Shown piece by piece: positions 1 to 8,777 of a stretch of DNA of 64,000 nucleotides. The position numbers and the translations under genes were made by a program. The notes beneath the pieces are model-generated. The model worked only from the letters and a program-made list of their open reading frames with translations, searched no databases and was not told the origin of the DNA. Each line of letters opens with the position of its first letter. The stretch's first letter is position 1. Source of the stretch: Tannerella sp. oral taxon 808 (GTDB taxonomy: Bacteria; Bacteroidota; Bacteroidia; Bacteroidales; Tannerellaceae); the NCBI GenBank assembly GCA_002890585.1, contig MIQB01000003.1, positions 1 to 64,000 of the forward strand, read 5' to 3'.

Positions 1-140
1 ATAGTGTATATCGAAGCTATGCAAGGCTGCATCGGTCTGATATAGTGTATATCGAGGCTATGCAAGGCTGCGTCGGTCTGATATAGTGTATATCGAGGCG
101 TTGCAAGGCTGCATCGGCTGGAAATAGTGTATTTCCGTAG
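1..140. repeat. 41-bp tandem repeat array (cut by the window edge)
   Basis: Units start at 1, 42, 83 and 124 (period exactly 41). Each junction carries the dyad GATATA-gtg-TATATC. No convincing gene lies in 1-339; the rest of this gap holds a copy of the dispersed 85-bp element. Confidence 0.9.
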
Positions 141-250
141 CAAGCGCACGCAGCAATGGCTGTCACGGGGGCGAATAATGGCGCCCTATGACCATTGACA
201 ATGATCAATTGACAGGTGGATTACAGGGATGTGTCCATAAATGGATGAAG

Positions 251-330
251 TGCAAGGCGTCCGAGACCGAAGGCGAAGGGAGTGTGCCATAAGCACATGA
301 CCGAGCCTGAGAGTCGATGGCAACGCAGCA
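251..330 (+). repeat. Dispersed 85-bp element, copy A
   Basis: Begins TGCAAGGCGTCCGAGACCGA and ends GGCAACGCAGCA. The same start and end occur at 764-850 and, inverted, at 16530-16613. The middle contains a gtgtgc/gcacat pair able to form a small hairpin. Non-coding by appearance. Confidence 0.85.
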
Positions 331-339
331 ATTCGCCAT

Positions 340-696
340 TTAGGGGCACATCACCGGAGGTGCCCTGAGCGATGGATGAAAGATCTCCCGACAGGCGAGG
401 GCTGTACAGATCGCCTCAACGATGACGGCCGAGAGGTGGGTGAAGGGTTGAGTGTAAAGGGTGGGCGCGATGGAAGTCATCAGCGCTGCGGTGAGGCAGG
501 CCAGCGTAGCGAAGCCCGCCTGCGTGTGGGTGTGGTGGCCCGTCTCGGGCGCCTGGGTGTAGGGATGAGAGTGCACGATCCATTGGCCGTTCACGTAGTG
601 CGCATGGTAGAAAAACGACGTCGCGGCTGTGTATCCCATGAACAGGATCAACAGCCACCCGGCCAGTCGTCGTCTTACTTTCTCAGTGCAATGCAT
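340..696 (-). CDS. Small His-rich membrane protein, unknown function
   Basis: A 118-residue protein read from the ATG at 696. The open frame extends upstream to 951, but that part translates the dispersed repeat at 764-850, so the internal start is preferred. Residues about 11-30 form a hydrophobic segment, followed by a histidine cluster (HAH, HSH, GHHTHT, roughly residues 31-62) and a second hydrophobic stretch. This looks like a membrane protein with a metal-binding loop facing one side. Similar short His-rich proteins are common in Bacteroidales near metal or TonB-linked transport genes, but I cannot name a family. Metal binding is inference from composition. Confidence 0.55.
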   Translation of the reverse strand: MHCTEKVRRRLAGWLLILFMGYTAATSFFYHAHYVNGQWIVHSHPYTQAPETGHHTHTQAGFATLACLTAALMTSIAPTLYTQPFTHLSAVIVEAICTALACREIFHPSLRAPPVMCP

Positions 697-763
697 GCGC
701 GTGAAATGGGGAATTAAATATGCTCTACCTATTAAAAGAAAGACTTCGCAGAGTGACGGCAGA

Positions 764-850
764 TGCAAGGCGTCCGAGACCGAGGTGGAGGGAGCATACC
801 TTAGTATGTGACCGAACACCGAGCTTGTCGAAGGCAACGCAGCAGATGCG
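764..850 (+). repeat. Dispersed 85-bp element, copy B
   Basis: Same element as at 251-330, sharing the first 20 bases and the terminal GGCAACGCAGCAGATGCG. It lies in the 367-bp gap before the DUF5686 gene. The remainder of that gap holds only a C-rich tract and the promoter at 1016. Confidence 0.85.
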
Positions 851-1015
851 CCGCTATGCGACGTCTTTTCGGGCGCAAAGAAATGTACCAATGATAAAAA
901 CACAAATCCCCCCCAATGGGGGCCAAGGGGGGCGCGACGATAAAGAGTCAATGCCCTACCCCCCCAGTAATGGTCGCTGGCTGATCATTGCCCAAAGCCC
1001 TTTTTGCGCTCGCTC

Positions 1016-1024
1016 TATCTTTGG
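1016..1024 (+). promoter_or_regulatory. Bacteroidota -7 box before the DUF5686 gene
   Basis: TATCTTTGG fits TAnnTTTG. It lies 40 bases before the ATG at 1064, giving a short leader. Confidence 0.55.
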
Positions 1025-1063
1025 CGCCGCATAATTGATCCGTAACAGCTTATTACATACAGA

Positions 1064-3655
1064 ATGAACAAAGCGGTTATCCGACTTCTCTTCGCCTCGC
1101 TTGCATTACTCGGCCTTGCCCGGCAAGCAGCATACGCACAAGGCACCACCTCCGTCTCCGGCGTGGTGGTCGACTCCATCACCGGCGAACCCCTCCCCTT
1201 CGTTACCCTCGTGTTTGAGGGATCCTCCCTCGGCGACGTCACCGACCTCGACGGCAACTTCCACCTGAAGAACGACCGCGGCCTCGCCCGCCTACAAGTC
1301 TCCTACGTGGGTTACGAAACGAAAACCATCACCCTCACCGCCGGACACACCGCGACCGACGTCCGCATCCTGCTCGCCCCCTCCACCATCCAGCTCTCCG
1401 AGGTCGTCATCCGCCCCAAACGCGAGAAGTACAGCCGCAAAAACAACCCCGCTGTGGAGCTCATGAAGCGCGTCGTGGCCCGCAAGGACAGCAACCGCAT
1501 CACCCAGCTCGACGACTACAGCACAGAGTGCTACGAGAAGATGACCCTGTCGCTCGATAAGTTCGACACCAAGCTCGAGAAGAGCAAAATGCTCAAGCGA
1601 TTCAAGTTCCTGAAGAACTACTTAGACACCTCCGAGTTCGACGGCCGCCCCATCCTCACCCTCTCCCTGCGCGAGAAGATCTCCGACATCTACTACCGCC
1701 GCGAGCCCCGCTCAGAGAAGGTCATCGTCCGCGCCACGCGCCAGCAAGGCATCGACCAAAGCATCGACGAGTACGGCACCATCACGGCCAACCTCGAGGA
1801 GATCTTCCAAGGCGTCGACATCTTCGACAACAACATCACCTTCCTCCTCAACCGCTTCGTCAGCCCCCTCTCCTCCGTCCTGGCCAACACCTTCTACCAT
1901 TATTATATCATGGACACCGTCGACGTGGGCGGCGAGCCCTGCACCGACCTCGCCTTCGTGCCCGTCAACCCGCAGAGCTACGGCTTCACCGGGCGGCTCT
2001 ATGTCACCACCGACGGCACCTACTCCGTCAAGAAGGTACTCCTCAACGTCCCCCGGCACATCAACCTCAACTTCGTCCGCGAGCTGCGCGTAGAGCAACA
2101 GTTCCGCCGCCGACCCGCGGACGGTCTCTGGGAGCTCGACACGGACAACACCTACGTACTCTTCCAACTCATCAACGGTGGCCAGCAGATGTACGCCCAT
2201 CAGCTGCGTAGCTACTCCGATTATCGCTCCCCCGTAATCAACGCCGACTCCGTCTTCGCCCTCACCGGACGCGTCCAGACGCCCCTCTCGCGTTACCTCA
2301 CCCAGCCCGACTCCTTCTGGATCAGCCGCCGCCACACGCCCCTCAAGGATCGCGAAAGCGGCATCGAGAGCCTGCTGGCACGCCTCAAAGAGATCACCGC
2401 CTTCAAAGTCCTCCTCAAGACGGCCGAGATCCTCATCTCGGGTTACATCCCCATCAACGATGTACATGAGAAGAACAAACTCGACTTCGGCCCGATGAAC
2501 ACCACCTTCAGCGCCAACGTCATCGAAGGCTTCCGCATCCGCGCCGGCGCCATGACCACAGCCAACCTACACCCACACCTCTTCCTCGGCGGCTACGCAG
2601 CCTACGGCCTCAACGACCGACGCTGGAAATACAACGCCACCGCCACCTGGAGCTTCAACGAGAAGGAGTATCACGAAAAGGAATCGCCCGTCAACAACCT
2701 CTCCCTGCAACACGAGTACGACCTCTACACCCCCGGACAGGAGTTCCTCTTCACGAGCAAAGACAACGTCTTCGTGGCCTGGAAGGTGGGCAGCTCAAAC
2801 CACAACATGAACTACCTCCGCAAGACGCGCCTGCAATACGAACGCGAATGGCTGAACGGCCTCTCCTTCAAAACCTGGGCACAGCTGATGAACAGCGAAG
2901 CCACCGGCTCGCTCCGCTACATCGTCCGCAACGGCCCCGACGACTACACGCGCCTGATGGATTACAACACCACCGAGTGGGGCATCCAGCTGCGCTTTGC
3001 CCCCGGCGAACGCGCCTACAACAGCCGACTCGGCAAGAGCTCCGTCTTCAACCTCAGCAAAGACGCCCCCATCTTCCGCCTCTCGCACAAGGTGGGCTTC
3101 CGCGGCATTCTCGGTGGCGACTACCGCTACAACCGCACCGAGGCAAGCGCCAGCAAACGCATCTGGCTCTCCTCCTTCGGCCACATCGACGCCTCAGTGC
3201 GCGGCGGCATCGTTTGGGACAAGGTGCCCTTCCCCCTGCTCATCATGCCCAACACCAACCAGTCCATCACCATCCAGCCCGAGGCCTTCCACCTCATGAA
3301 CGCGATGGAGTTCATGGCCGACCGCTACGTCTCGTTTGACGCTACCTACCACCTCAAAGGCTGGATACTCAACCGCATCCCGCTCATCAACCTGCTGGGG
3401 CTGCGCGAGGTGGCCTCCGTCAGCGGCGTCTGGGGGAGCCTCAGCGACCGCAATAACCCGGACAAGACCGATGGCCTGATGCTCTTCCCCGACGGTTCGC
3501 ATGCCTTCGGCACATCGCCCTACATGGAGTTCAGCCTCGGGCTCGAGAACATCTTCCGTGTGCTCGAGGTCAGCTATTACCGCCGCCTGACCTACCTCAA
3601 CCATCCCGACATCCAGCGCCACGGCGTCCGCATCGCCCTGCATTTCGACTTCTAA
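1064..3655 (+). CDS. DUF5686 outer-membrane protein with carboxypeptidase-like N-domain
   Basis: An 863-residue protein with a signal peptide (about residues 1-25, ending AYAQ). Residues about 30-110 form a carboxypeptidase-D regulatory-like beta domain (SGVVVDSITGEPLPFVTLVF, then DLDGNF). A long DUF5686-type region follows and ends in alternating beta strands with a C-terminal aromatic (ALHFDF), as in outer-membrane barrels. The family is widespread in Bacteroidota and its function is not established; it resembles a TonB receptor without the plug. It has its own promoter at 1016 and appears monocistronic, followed by a repeat array. Confidence 0.85.
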   Translation: MNKAVIRLLFASLALLGLARQAAYAQGTTSVSGVVVDSITGEPLPFVTLVFEGSSLGDVTDLDGNFHLKNDRGLARLQVSYVGYETKTITLTAGHTATDVRILLAPSTIQLSEVVIRPKREKYSRKNNPAVELMKRVVARKDSNRITQLDDYSTECYEKMTLSLDKFDTKLEKSKMLKRFKFLKNYLDTSEFDGRPILTLSLREKISDIYYRREPRSEKVIVRATRQQGIDQSIDEYGTITANLEEIFQGVDIFDNNITFLLNRFVSPLSSVLANTFYHYYIMDTVDVGGEPCTDLAFVPVNPQSYGFTGRLYVTTDGTYSVKKVLLNVPRHINLNFVRELRVEQQFRRRPADGLWELDTDNTYVLFQLINGGQQMYAHQLRSYSDYRSPVINADSVFALTGRVQTPLSRYLTQPDSFWISRRHTPLKDRESGIESLLARLKEITAFKVLLKTAEILISGYIPINDVHEKNKLDFGPMNTTFSANVIEGFRIRAGAMTTANLHPHLFLGGYAAYGLNDRRWKYNATATWSFNEKEYHEKESPVNNLSLQHEYDLYTPGQEFLFTSKDNVFVAWKVGSSNHNMNYLRKTRLQYEREWLNGLSFKTWAQLMNSEATGSLRYIVRNGPDDYTRLMDYNTTEWGIQLRFAPGERAYNSRLGKSSVFNLSKDAPIFRLSHKVGFRGILGGDYRYNRTEASASKRIWLSSFGHIDASVRGGIVWDKVPFPLLIMPNTNQSITIQPEAFHLMNAMEFMADRYVSFDATYHLKGWILNRIPLINLLGLREVASVSGVWGSLSDRNNPDKTDGLMLFPDGSHAFGTSPYMEFSLGLENIFRVLEVSYYRRLTYLNHPDIQRHGVRIALHFDF

Positions 3656-3744
3656 TCCTTGAGAGGAGGGGGGGGAATTGTTGGCGTGAGTTTGATCCGG
3701 TAGCGTGTCTACGGAAGCCTCATAACAGTCAAAACGTTTTTTGA

Positions 3745-4022
3745 GAATGCTTGCGGGGCGCCCCGCAAGTATCAAATTCTCAGTTTTAGCGTTTGCGGGG
3801 CGCCCCGCAAGCGTCAAATTTTCAGTTTTGGCATTTGCGGGAATCCCGCAAGCATCAAATTCTCAGTTTTGGTGTTTGCGGGGCACCCCGCAAGCACCAA
3901 ATTCTCAGTTTTAGCGTTTGCGGGGCACCCCGCAAGCATCAAATTCTCAGTTTTAGCGTTTGCGGGGCGCCCCGCAAGTCCCGCGGGAAATGCTTTGGCG
4001 TTTGCGAGAGCTCCCGTAAGTC
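3745..4022. repeat. 42-bp tandem array with G+C-rich dyads
   Basis: Units are anchored at 3751, 3793, 3835, 3876, 3918, 3960 and 4002. Each has a dyad plus a tail resembling 'caaattctcagtttt'. The dyad varies with arms matching: GCGGGGCGCCCCGC, GCGGGAATCCCGC, GCGGGGCACCCCGC. Open frames through it are repeat artefacts. Confidence 0.92.
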
Positions 4023-4053
4023 CATCCCCGGGGGGGGAAAGCGCCCTCCATTC

Positions 4054-4072
4054 TTACGTCGAACTGACGTAG
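4054..4072 (+). promoter_or_regulatory. 19-base array-flanking motif, copy 1
   Basis: TTACGTCGAACTGACGTAG lies 31 bases after the 42-bp array. Near-identical 19-mers flank two other arrays (13903-13921, 63523-63541). Partial dyad TACGTC/GACGTA. Function unknown. Confidence 0.5.
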
Positions 4073-4121
4073 TTGTTAATGGATAATGTCTGTGATAATG
4101 GGACGTCAATGCGCTCCGAAT

Positions 4122-4130
4122 TACTTTTGA
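4122..4130 (+). promoter_or_regulatory. dnaB -7 box
   Basis: TACTTTTGA fits TAnnTTTG, 33 bases before the chosen dnaB start at 4163. It lies inside the longer open frame, which argues against the upstream start at 4073. Confidence 0.6.
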
Positions 4131-4162
4131 CACCACTAAAAAGACATCACACACATCCTCCT

Positions 4163-5692
4163 ATGGCAGAAAACAATCCCATCCGCACAGCGCGCAAGAA
4201 ACCCGTCATCGTGCAAGTGTCAGACACGGGCCGGCTGCAACCGCAGGCGCGTGAACTGGAAGACGCTGTGCTCGGTGCACTCATGCTCGAGCAGGACGCC
4301 TTCTTCCGAGTCAACGAAACACTCAAGCCGGAGAGCTTTTACTCCAAAACGAACCAACTCATCTACAAAGCCATCGTCGACCTGGCCGCACGGCAGGAGC
4401 CAATCGATATGCTCACCGTCGTGGATCAGCTGAAGAAGAACGGCGCCCTCGAAACGATCGGCGGACCGCTCTACATCTCGCAGCTGACCGAGAACGTAGC
4501 CAGCGCCGCACACTTGGAACGCCACGCCCAAATCGTGGCCGAGAAATACCTGGCCCGCGAACTGATCCGCTACACCGGCGAAATACAGGGCAAGGCCTAC
4601 GACGAAACCGTGGAGATGAAAGACCTCATGCAAGAGGCCGAAGGCGAGCTTTTCCGCATCTCGCAACAGAACATCCGCAACGAAGCCGTGCAAATCAACC
4701 CCGTCATCAAGGAGGCGCGCGACTTGCTCGAGCGAGCCGCCAACCGGAAAGAGGGCCTCAGCGGCCTGCCCAGCGGCTTTGCGGACTTAGACAAGATCAC
4801 CTCCGGCTGGCAGAACTCCGACCTCGTCATCATCGCCGCCCGCCCAGCGATGGGCAAGACGGCCTTCGTGCTCTCCATGGCGCGCAACATGGCCGTCACC
4901 TTCAAGGTGCCCGTGGCTATGTTCTCGCTCGAGATGAGCAACGTGCAGCTCGTGAACCGCCTCATCATCAACGTCTGCGAGCTGCCAGGCGAGAAGATCA
5001 AGAGCGGCCGATTAGAGAAGTACGAGTGGGAGCAGTTGGAGTATAAAATCAAAGACCTCTACGACGCGCCCATCTACGTGGACGACACGCCGAGCCTCTC
5101 CATCTTCGAGCTTCGCACCAAGGCGCGACGCTTAGTGCGCGAGCATAAGATCCAATGCATCTTCATCGACTACCTGCAACTGATGAACGCCAGCGGCATG
5201 ACCTTCGGCAGCCGTGAGCAGGAGGTGAGCACCATCTCGCGTTCGCTCAAGGGGCTGGCCAAGGAGCTGAACATCCCCATCATCGCCCTCTCGCAGCTCA
5301 ACCGCGGCGTGGAGGCTCGCCAAGGCATCGAGGGGAAGCGCCCCCAACTGGCCGACCTGCGCGAGTCGGGCGCCATCGAGCAAGACGCGGACATGGTCTG
5401 CTTCATCCATCGCCCGGAGTATTACAAGATCTATGAGGACGAGCGCGGCAACTCCCTCGCGGGCATCGCTGAGATCATCGTGGCCAAGCACCGCAACGGC
5501 GCCACGGGCGACATCCGACTGCGATTCAAGAGCGAGTTTGCCAAGTTTATTAACCTGAGCGAAGACCAAGCCGTCCGCGAGTATGCCTCCAGCATGAATA
5601 AGGAGGGGGAAGAGACGAAGGTCATCCCCATCACGGCGCCCAACGTGGAGGATTTTATCGCTTCGCAAGACGATGAGCCAGTGCCCTACTGA
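4163..5692 (+). CDS. dnaB: Replicative DNA helicase DnaB
   Basis: A 509-residue hexameric 5'-3' helicase that unwinds DNA at the replication fork and recruits primase. The N-terminal DnaB domain (LEDAVLGALMLEQDAFF, about residues 30-130) is followed by a RecA-fold ATPase. Walker A is AARPAMGKTAF (about residues 225-233), Walker B is IFIDYLQLM (about 331-339), and the arginine-finger region includes QLNRGVEARQ and LADLRESGAIEQDAD. Length is normal and no intein is present. The ATG at 4163 is preferred because the -7 box at 4122 lies just upstream of it. Confidence 0.97.
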   Translation: MAENNPIRTARKKPVIVQVSDTGRLQPQARELEDAVLGALMLEQDAFFRVNETLKPESFYSKTNQLIYKAIVDLAARQEPIDMLTVVDQLKKNGALETIGGPLYISQLTENVASAAHLERHAQIVAEKYLARELIRYTGEIQGKAYDETVEMKDLMQEAEGELFRISQQNIRNEAVQINPVIKEARDLLERAANRKEGLSGLPSGFADLDKITSGWQNSDLVIIAARPAMGKTAFVLSMARNMAVTFKVPVAMFSLEMSNVQLVNRLIINVCELPGEKIKSGRLEKYEWEQLEYKIKDLYDAPIYVDDTPSLSIFELRTKARRLVREHKIQCIFIDYLQLMNASGMTFGSREQEVSTISRSLKGLAKELNIPIIALSQLNRGVEARQGIEGKRPQLADLRESGAIEQDADMVCFIHRPEYYKIYEDERGNSLAGIAEIIVAKHRNGATGDIRLRFKSEFAKFINLSEDQAVREYASSMNKEGEETKVIPITAPNVEDFIASQDDEPVPY

Positions 5693-5759
5693 AACGAGGT
5701 GTGAGCACCCGTGCACCGATGCCCGCGGCCTGTTCATTTCTCCCTTTACCCTTTCGCTC

Positions 5760-5810
5760 TACTTTTGACCCCGTATTCGAGACGGAGTGAACGTCTCCGC
5801 CGATCGAATA
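5760..5810 (+). promoter_or_regulatory. ppa promoter and leader stem-loop
   Basis: TACTTTTGA at 5760-5768 fits the -7 box. The leader that follows contains nested inverted repeats: TATTCGA/TCGAATA (5774-5810) and GAGAC/GTCTC. This may be a folded 5' leader; a role in regulation is unproven. Confidence 0.45.
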
Positions 5811-5852
5811 TGGCTATCCCGTAATTCTTTATCCCTAATTATTTTGACAGAC

Positions 5853-6521
5853 ATGTATAACAAATTGAATGACGCCATCACCAGGTTGATGGGGCTGCGC
5901 TATCGCTCGCATCCGTGGCACGGCATTGAGGTGGGCAAAGAGGCGCCCCAGGTGGTCACGGCCTTTATTGAGATGGTCCCGACGGACACCGTGAAGTATG
6001 AATTGAACAAAGTGAACGGATTCCTCTGCATCGATCGGCCGCAGCGATACTCCAACGTCGTGCCGGCGCTCTACGGCTTCATCCCGCAGAGCTACTGCGG
6101 CGAGGGCTTCGCGCAGCACTGCATGGAGCAGCTGAAACGCGAAAACATCATGGGCGACCATGACCCGTTAGACATCTGCATCTTGACTGAGAAGGACATT
6201 GCGCACGGCGACATCATCGCCACCGTACGGCCCATCGGGGGATTGCGCATGCTGGACGGCTCAGCGGCGGACGACAAGATCATCGCCGTGCTACAGAACG
6301 ACGCTACGTATGACTCCTACAACGACATCGGCGACCTGCCCCCGCTCGTCCTGGAGCGCCTCAAGCATTACTTCCTTACCTACAAGGATATGCCGGGCGA
6401 AAAGAAAAGGATCGTGGAGATCGCCAACGAATACAACCGCGAGGAGGCCTACGAGGTGATCCGCCACTGCTTGGAAGACTACAAGGTCTACCTCGATGGT
6501 ATGCACGACATCCTCCAATAA
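5853..6521 (+). CDS. ppa: Inorganic pyrophosphatase, family I
   Basis: A 222-residue cytosolic enzyme that hydrolyses pyrophosphate to two phosphates and so drives biosynthetic reactions. Family I signatures are visible: IDRPQRYS, YGFIPQSYCGEG and the metal-binding GDHDPLDI (residues 101-108), then RPIGGLRMLDG and ADDKIIAV. The ATG at 5853 follows the folded leader; an upstream in-frame start at 5787 would add 22 residues unlike the family. pncB follows 12 bases downstream. PncB releases pyrophosphate, so the pairing makes metabolic sense. Confidence 0.93.
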   Translation: MYNKLNDAITRLMGLRYRSHPWHGIEVGKEAPQVVTAFIEMVPTDTVKYELNKVNGFLCIDRPQRYSNVVPALYGFIPQSYCGEGFAQHCMEQLKRENIMGDHDPLDICILTEKDIAHGDIIATVRPIGGLRMLDGSAADDKIIAVLQNDATYDSYNDIGDLPPLVLERLKHYFLTYKDMPGEKKRIVEIANEYNREEAYEVIRHCLEDYKVYLDGMHDILQ

Positions 6522-6533
6522 AACACTGCCGAC

Positions 6534-7694
6534 ATGATCATCCGAGACTTCACAGACAACGATCTGTACAAGTTCACCACCATGAACGCGATCCAGAAGA
6601 AATTCCCGGACGCCGAGGTGGTCTATCGATTCGTCAACCGCGGCAACACCGTCTTCCCCGACGGCTTCGCTGACGCACTCCGCCACGAGGTGGACGCCAT
6701 GCGCACGCTCTTCCTCACCGATCAGGCCGAGGCCTTCATGCGCCGCCGCTGTTATTACTTCGACAACGTCTTCTTCGACCTCCTCAAAGGCTTCCGGTTC
6801 GACCCCGCCGAGGTCTCCGTGGCGCAAGAGGGCGGCCGATTAGACGTCGAAATCCGCGGCCTCTGGTATCGCACCGTCCTTTGGGAAGTCCCCCTCATGT
6901 CGATGATCTCCGAGCTGTATTACCGCATGACGGACGCCAAACCCTCGGCCGACGCCGAGGATCGCGCCCGCCAAAAAGCCCGCCGCTTCGAGGAGCTTGG
7001 CGCCGAGCTGTCAGAGTTTGGCACCCGCCGCCGCTTCTCCTTCGATGTGCAAGAGATGGTCATCAGCGTCCTCAAGGAATGTATGCCGCGCGTGCTCAAC
7101 GGCACGTCAAACATCTACCTCGCCATGCGCCACGGCCTCGTCCCCATGGGCACCCACCCGCACGAATGGTTCATGTACCACGGCGCCCACTACGGCTATC
7201 GCTCGGCCAACGCGCTGGCGATGGAGAACTGGGTCGACGTCTACGATGGCTACCTCGGCATCGTCCTGACCGACACCTTCACCACGACCGACTTCTTCAA
7301 GAGCTTCTCCACCAAGTACGCCAAGCTCTTCGACGGCCTGCGCTGCGACAGCGGCGACCCCTTCGAGTTCACCGAGCGCGCCCTCCGATACTACAAGCTG
7401 CACCGCATCGACGCCAAGAAGAAGACCGTGGTCTACACCGACAGCCTCGACATGGACATGATCGCCCGCATCAAGCGCCACGTGGCCGGCCGCCTGCACG
7501 ACGTCTACGGCGTGGGCACCTCGCTCACGAACGACGTCGGCGTGCAGCCCCTCAACATCGTCATCAAGCTCTTCGAGGTCAAGCCCAAGGGCGCCCCCGA
7601 CTTCCTGCCCGTCGTCAAGCTCTCCGACTCCCCCGGCAAGCACACCGGCGACCCGGCCGAGATCGACCTCTGCAAGCGCATGCTGAGATTCTGA
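6534..7694 (+). CDS. pncB: Nicotinate phosphoribosyltransferase
   Basis: A 386-residue enzyme that converts nicotinate and PRPP (with ATP) to nicotinate mononucleotide in NAD salvage. The family N-terminus is present (DFTDNDLYKFTTMNAIQ). The MGTHPHEWFMYHG region (His210 in HEW) matches the loop carrying the phosphorylated histidine, and there is a GLRCDSGDPFEFTE region and a GVGTSLTND phosphate-binding loop. It is in an apparent operon with ppa. Length is normal. Confidence 0.94.
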   Translation: MIIRDFTDNDLYKFTTMNAIQKKFPDAEVVYRFVNRGNTVFPDGFADALRHEVDAMRTLFLTDQAEAFMRRRCYYFDNVFFDLLKGFRFDPAEVSVAQEGGRLDVEIRGLWYRTVLWEVPLMSMISELYYRMTDAKPSADAEDRARQKARRFEELGAELSEFGTRRRFSFDVQEMVISVLKECMPRVLNGTSNIYLAMRHGLVPMGTHPHEWFMYHGAHYGYRSANALAMENWVDVYDGYLGIVLTDTFTTTDFFKSFSTKYAKLFDGLRCDSGDPFEFTERALRYYKLHRIDAKKKTVVYTDSLDMDMIARIKRHVAGRLHDVYGVGTSLTNDVGVQPLNIVIKLFEVKPKGAPDFLPVVKLSDSPGKHTGDPAEIDLCKRMLRF

Positions 7695-7739
7695 CCAGAT
7701 GCGCGCTGCGGACTCTGAAAGGCCTCCTGTAACGACTGA

Positions 7740-7928
7740 TTTTTGCTGGTGCATGAGTGATTTTTGCTCATGCGCCAGCTTTTTTTGCTCACACGCGAGC
7801 TTTTTTTGCTCGAGCGCGAGTGATTTTTACTCGTCCACGAGCTTTTTTTACTCACACACCAGCTTTTTTTACTCGAGCACGAGCTTTTTTTACTCGCGTG
7901 CGAGTGATTTTTACTCGTCTATGAGCAA
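7740..7928. repeat. 21-bp tandem array, T5 plus dyad
   Basis: Nine contiguous 21-bp units, each a T5 run plus a variable dyad such as GCTCACACGCGAGC, ACTCGTCCACGAGC or ACTCGCGTGCGAGT. The arms differ between units but stay largely complementary. A tenth half unit runs into an inverted copy (AAAAAGCTCG). Because 21 is a multiple of 3, a long low-complexity frame crosses it; I do not regard it as coding. Confidence 0.92.
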
Positions 7929-7980
7929 AAAAAGCTCGTCCGTCGGAGCCCCATTTCGGTTCACCACCCCCGGATTTTAC

Positions 7981-8190
7981 CGCGAGACGTCCCGAACCTC
8001 TCCGGAGAGGTTCCAAACCTCTTCTGACACGTTTCCGACCTCTCGGGATACGTTTCCGACCTCTTCTGATACGTTTTTTACCTCTCGGGACACGTTTCCG
8101 ACCTCTTCTGACACGCTTTTTACTTCTCGGGACACATTTCGGACCTCTCCCGATACGTTTTCAACCTCTCCCGATACGTTTTCAACCTCA
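7981..8190. repeat. Second 21-bp tandem array
   Basis: Ten contiguous 21-bp units. Two sub-types alternate: one with CGGGATACGTTTCCGACCTCT, one with TCTGATACGTTTTTTACCTCT. The unit sequence is unrelated to the array at 7740-7928, although the period is the same and only 52 bases separate them. It ends 20 bases before the DUF4924 gene. Confidence 0.92.
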
Positions 8191-8210
8191 AACCCCATTT
8201 TCCCGCTAAT

Positions 8211-8753
8211 ATGATCGTAGCCGAACAGAAAAGACGAGACAACATCGTCGAGTACCTATTATATATGTGGCAGGTGGAAGACCTGATCCGCGCCAACGCG
8301 CTTGACAGCGACCGCATCCGCCGCATACTCGTCTCGCGTTACGATGTTCCCGACGCCGAGCGCGAACGCATCGCCCAGTGGTATGACGATTTGGCAGCCA
8401 TGATGCGCAGCGAAGGCGTCGCCGAACACGGCCACCTACAGATCAACCGCAACATCGTCATCGCCCTAACCGACCTTCACCTCGCCCTCCTGAACGACCC
8501 CCACGAGACCACCTACAGCGCCCTCTACTACAAGGTGCTCCCCTCCATCGTCCGCCTCCGCGCCAAGTCCGGAGGTGCCGAAATGTCAGAGCTCGAAACC
8601 TGCCTCACCGCCCTCTACGGCTACCTCCTCCTCCGCCTCCAGGGATCACCCGTCAGCCCCGAGACCCTCGAATCCATCCGCGACATCCACCTCATGCTGA
8701 CATTCCTGGCAGAGAAATACAAGGAGGAACAAGCCCCCCTCCATCCTAATTAA
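8211..8753 (+). CDS. DUF4924 family protein
   Basis: A 180-residue, mainly alpha-helical soluble protein of a Bacteroidota-specific family with no known function. Typical features are the N-terminal QKRRDNIVEYLLYMWQVEDLIR and a C-terminal DIHLMLTFLAEKYKEE helix. The ATG at 8211 begins directly after the 21-bp array. rfbD follows after 24 bases and is probably cotranscribed, an arrangement I recall as common in the phylum. Confidence 0.85.
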   Translation: MIVAEQKRRDNIVEYLLYMWQVEDLIRANALDSDRIRRILVSRYDVPDAERERIAQWYDDLAAMMRSEGVAEHGHLQINRNIVIALTDLHLALLNDPHETTYSALYYKVLPSIVRLRAKSGGAEMSELETCLTALYGYLLLRLQGSPVSPETLESIRDIHLMLTFLAEKYKEEQAPLHPN

Positions 8754-8777
8754 TCATTAATAATTAACCATTACCCC

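Noticed and set aside
3793..4086. Open frames of 97 and 67 codons over the 42-bp array
   Set aside because: 42 is a multiple of three, so the repeats read open; the translation is only the repeat.
7699..8214. Long low-complexity frame (plus strand) and a heptad-like frame (minus strand) over the 21-bp arrays
   Set aside because: Both follow automatically from a period divisible by three. No start context or family resemblance is seen, and residue patterns mirror the DNA repeat.
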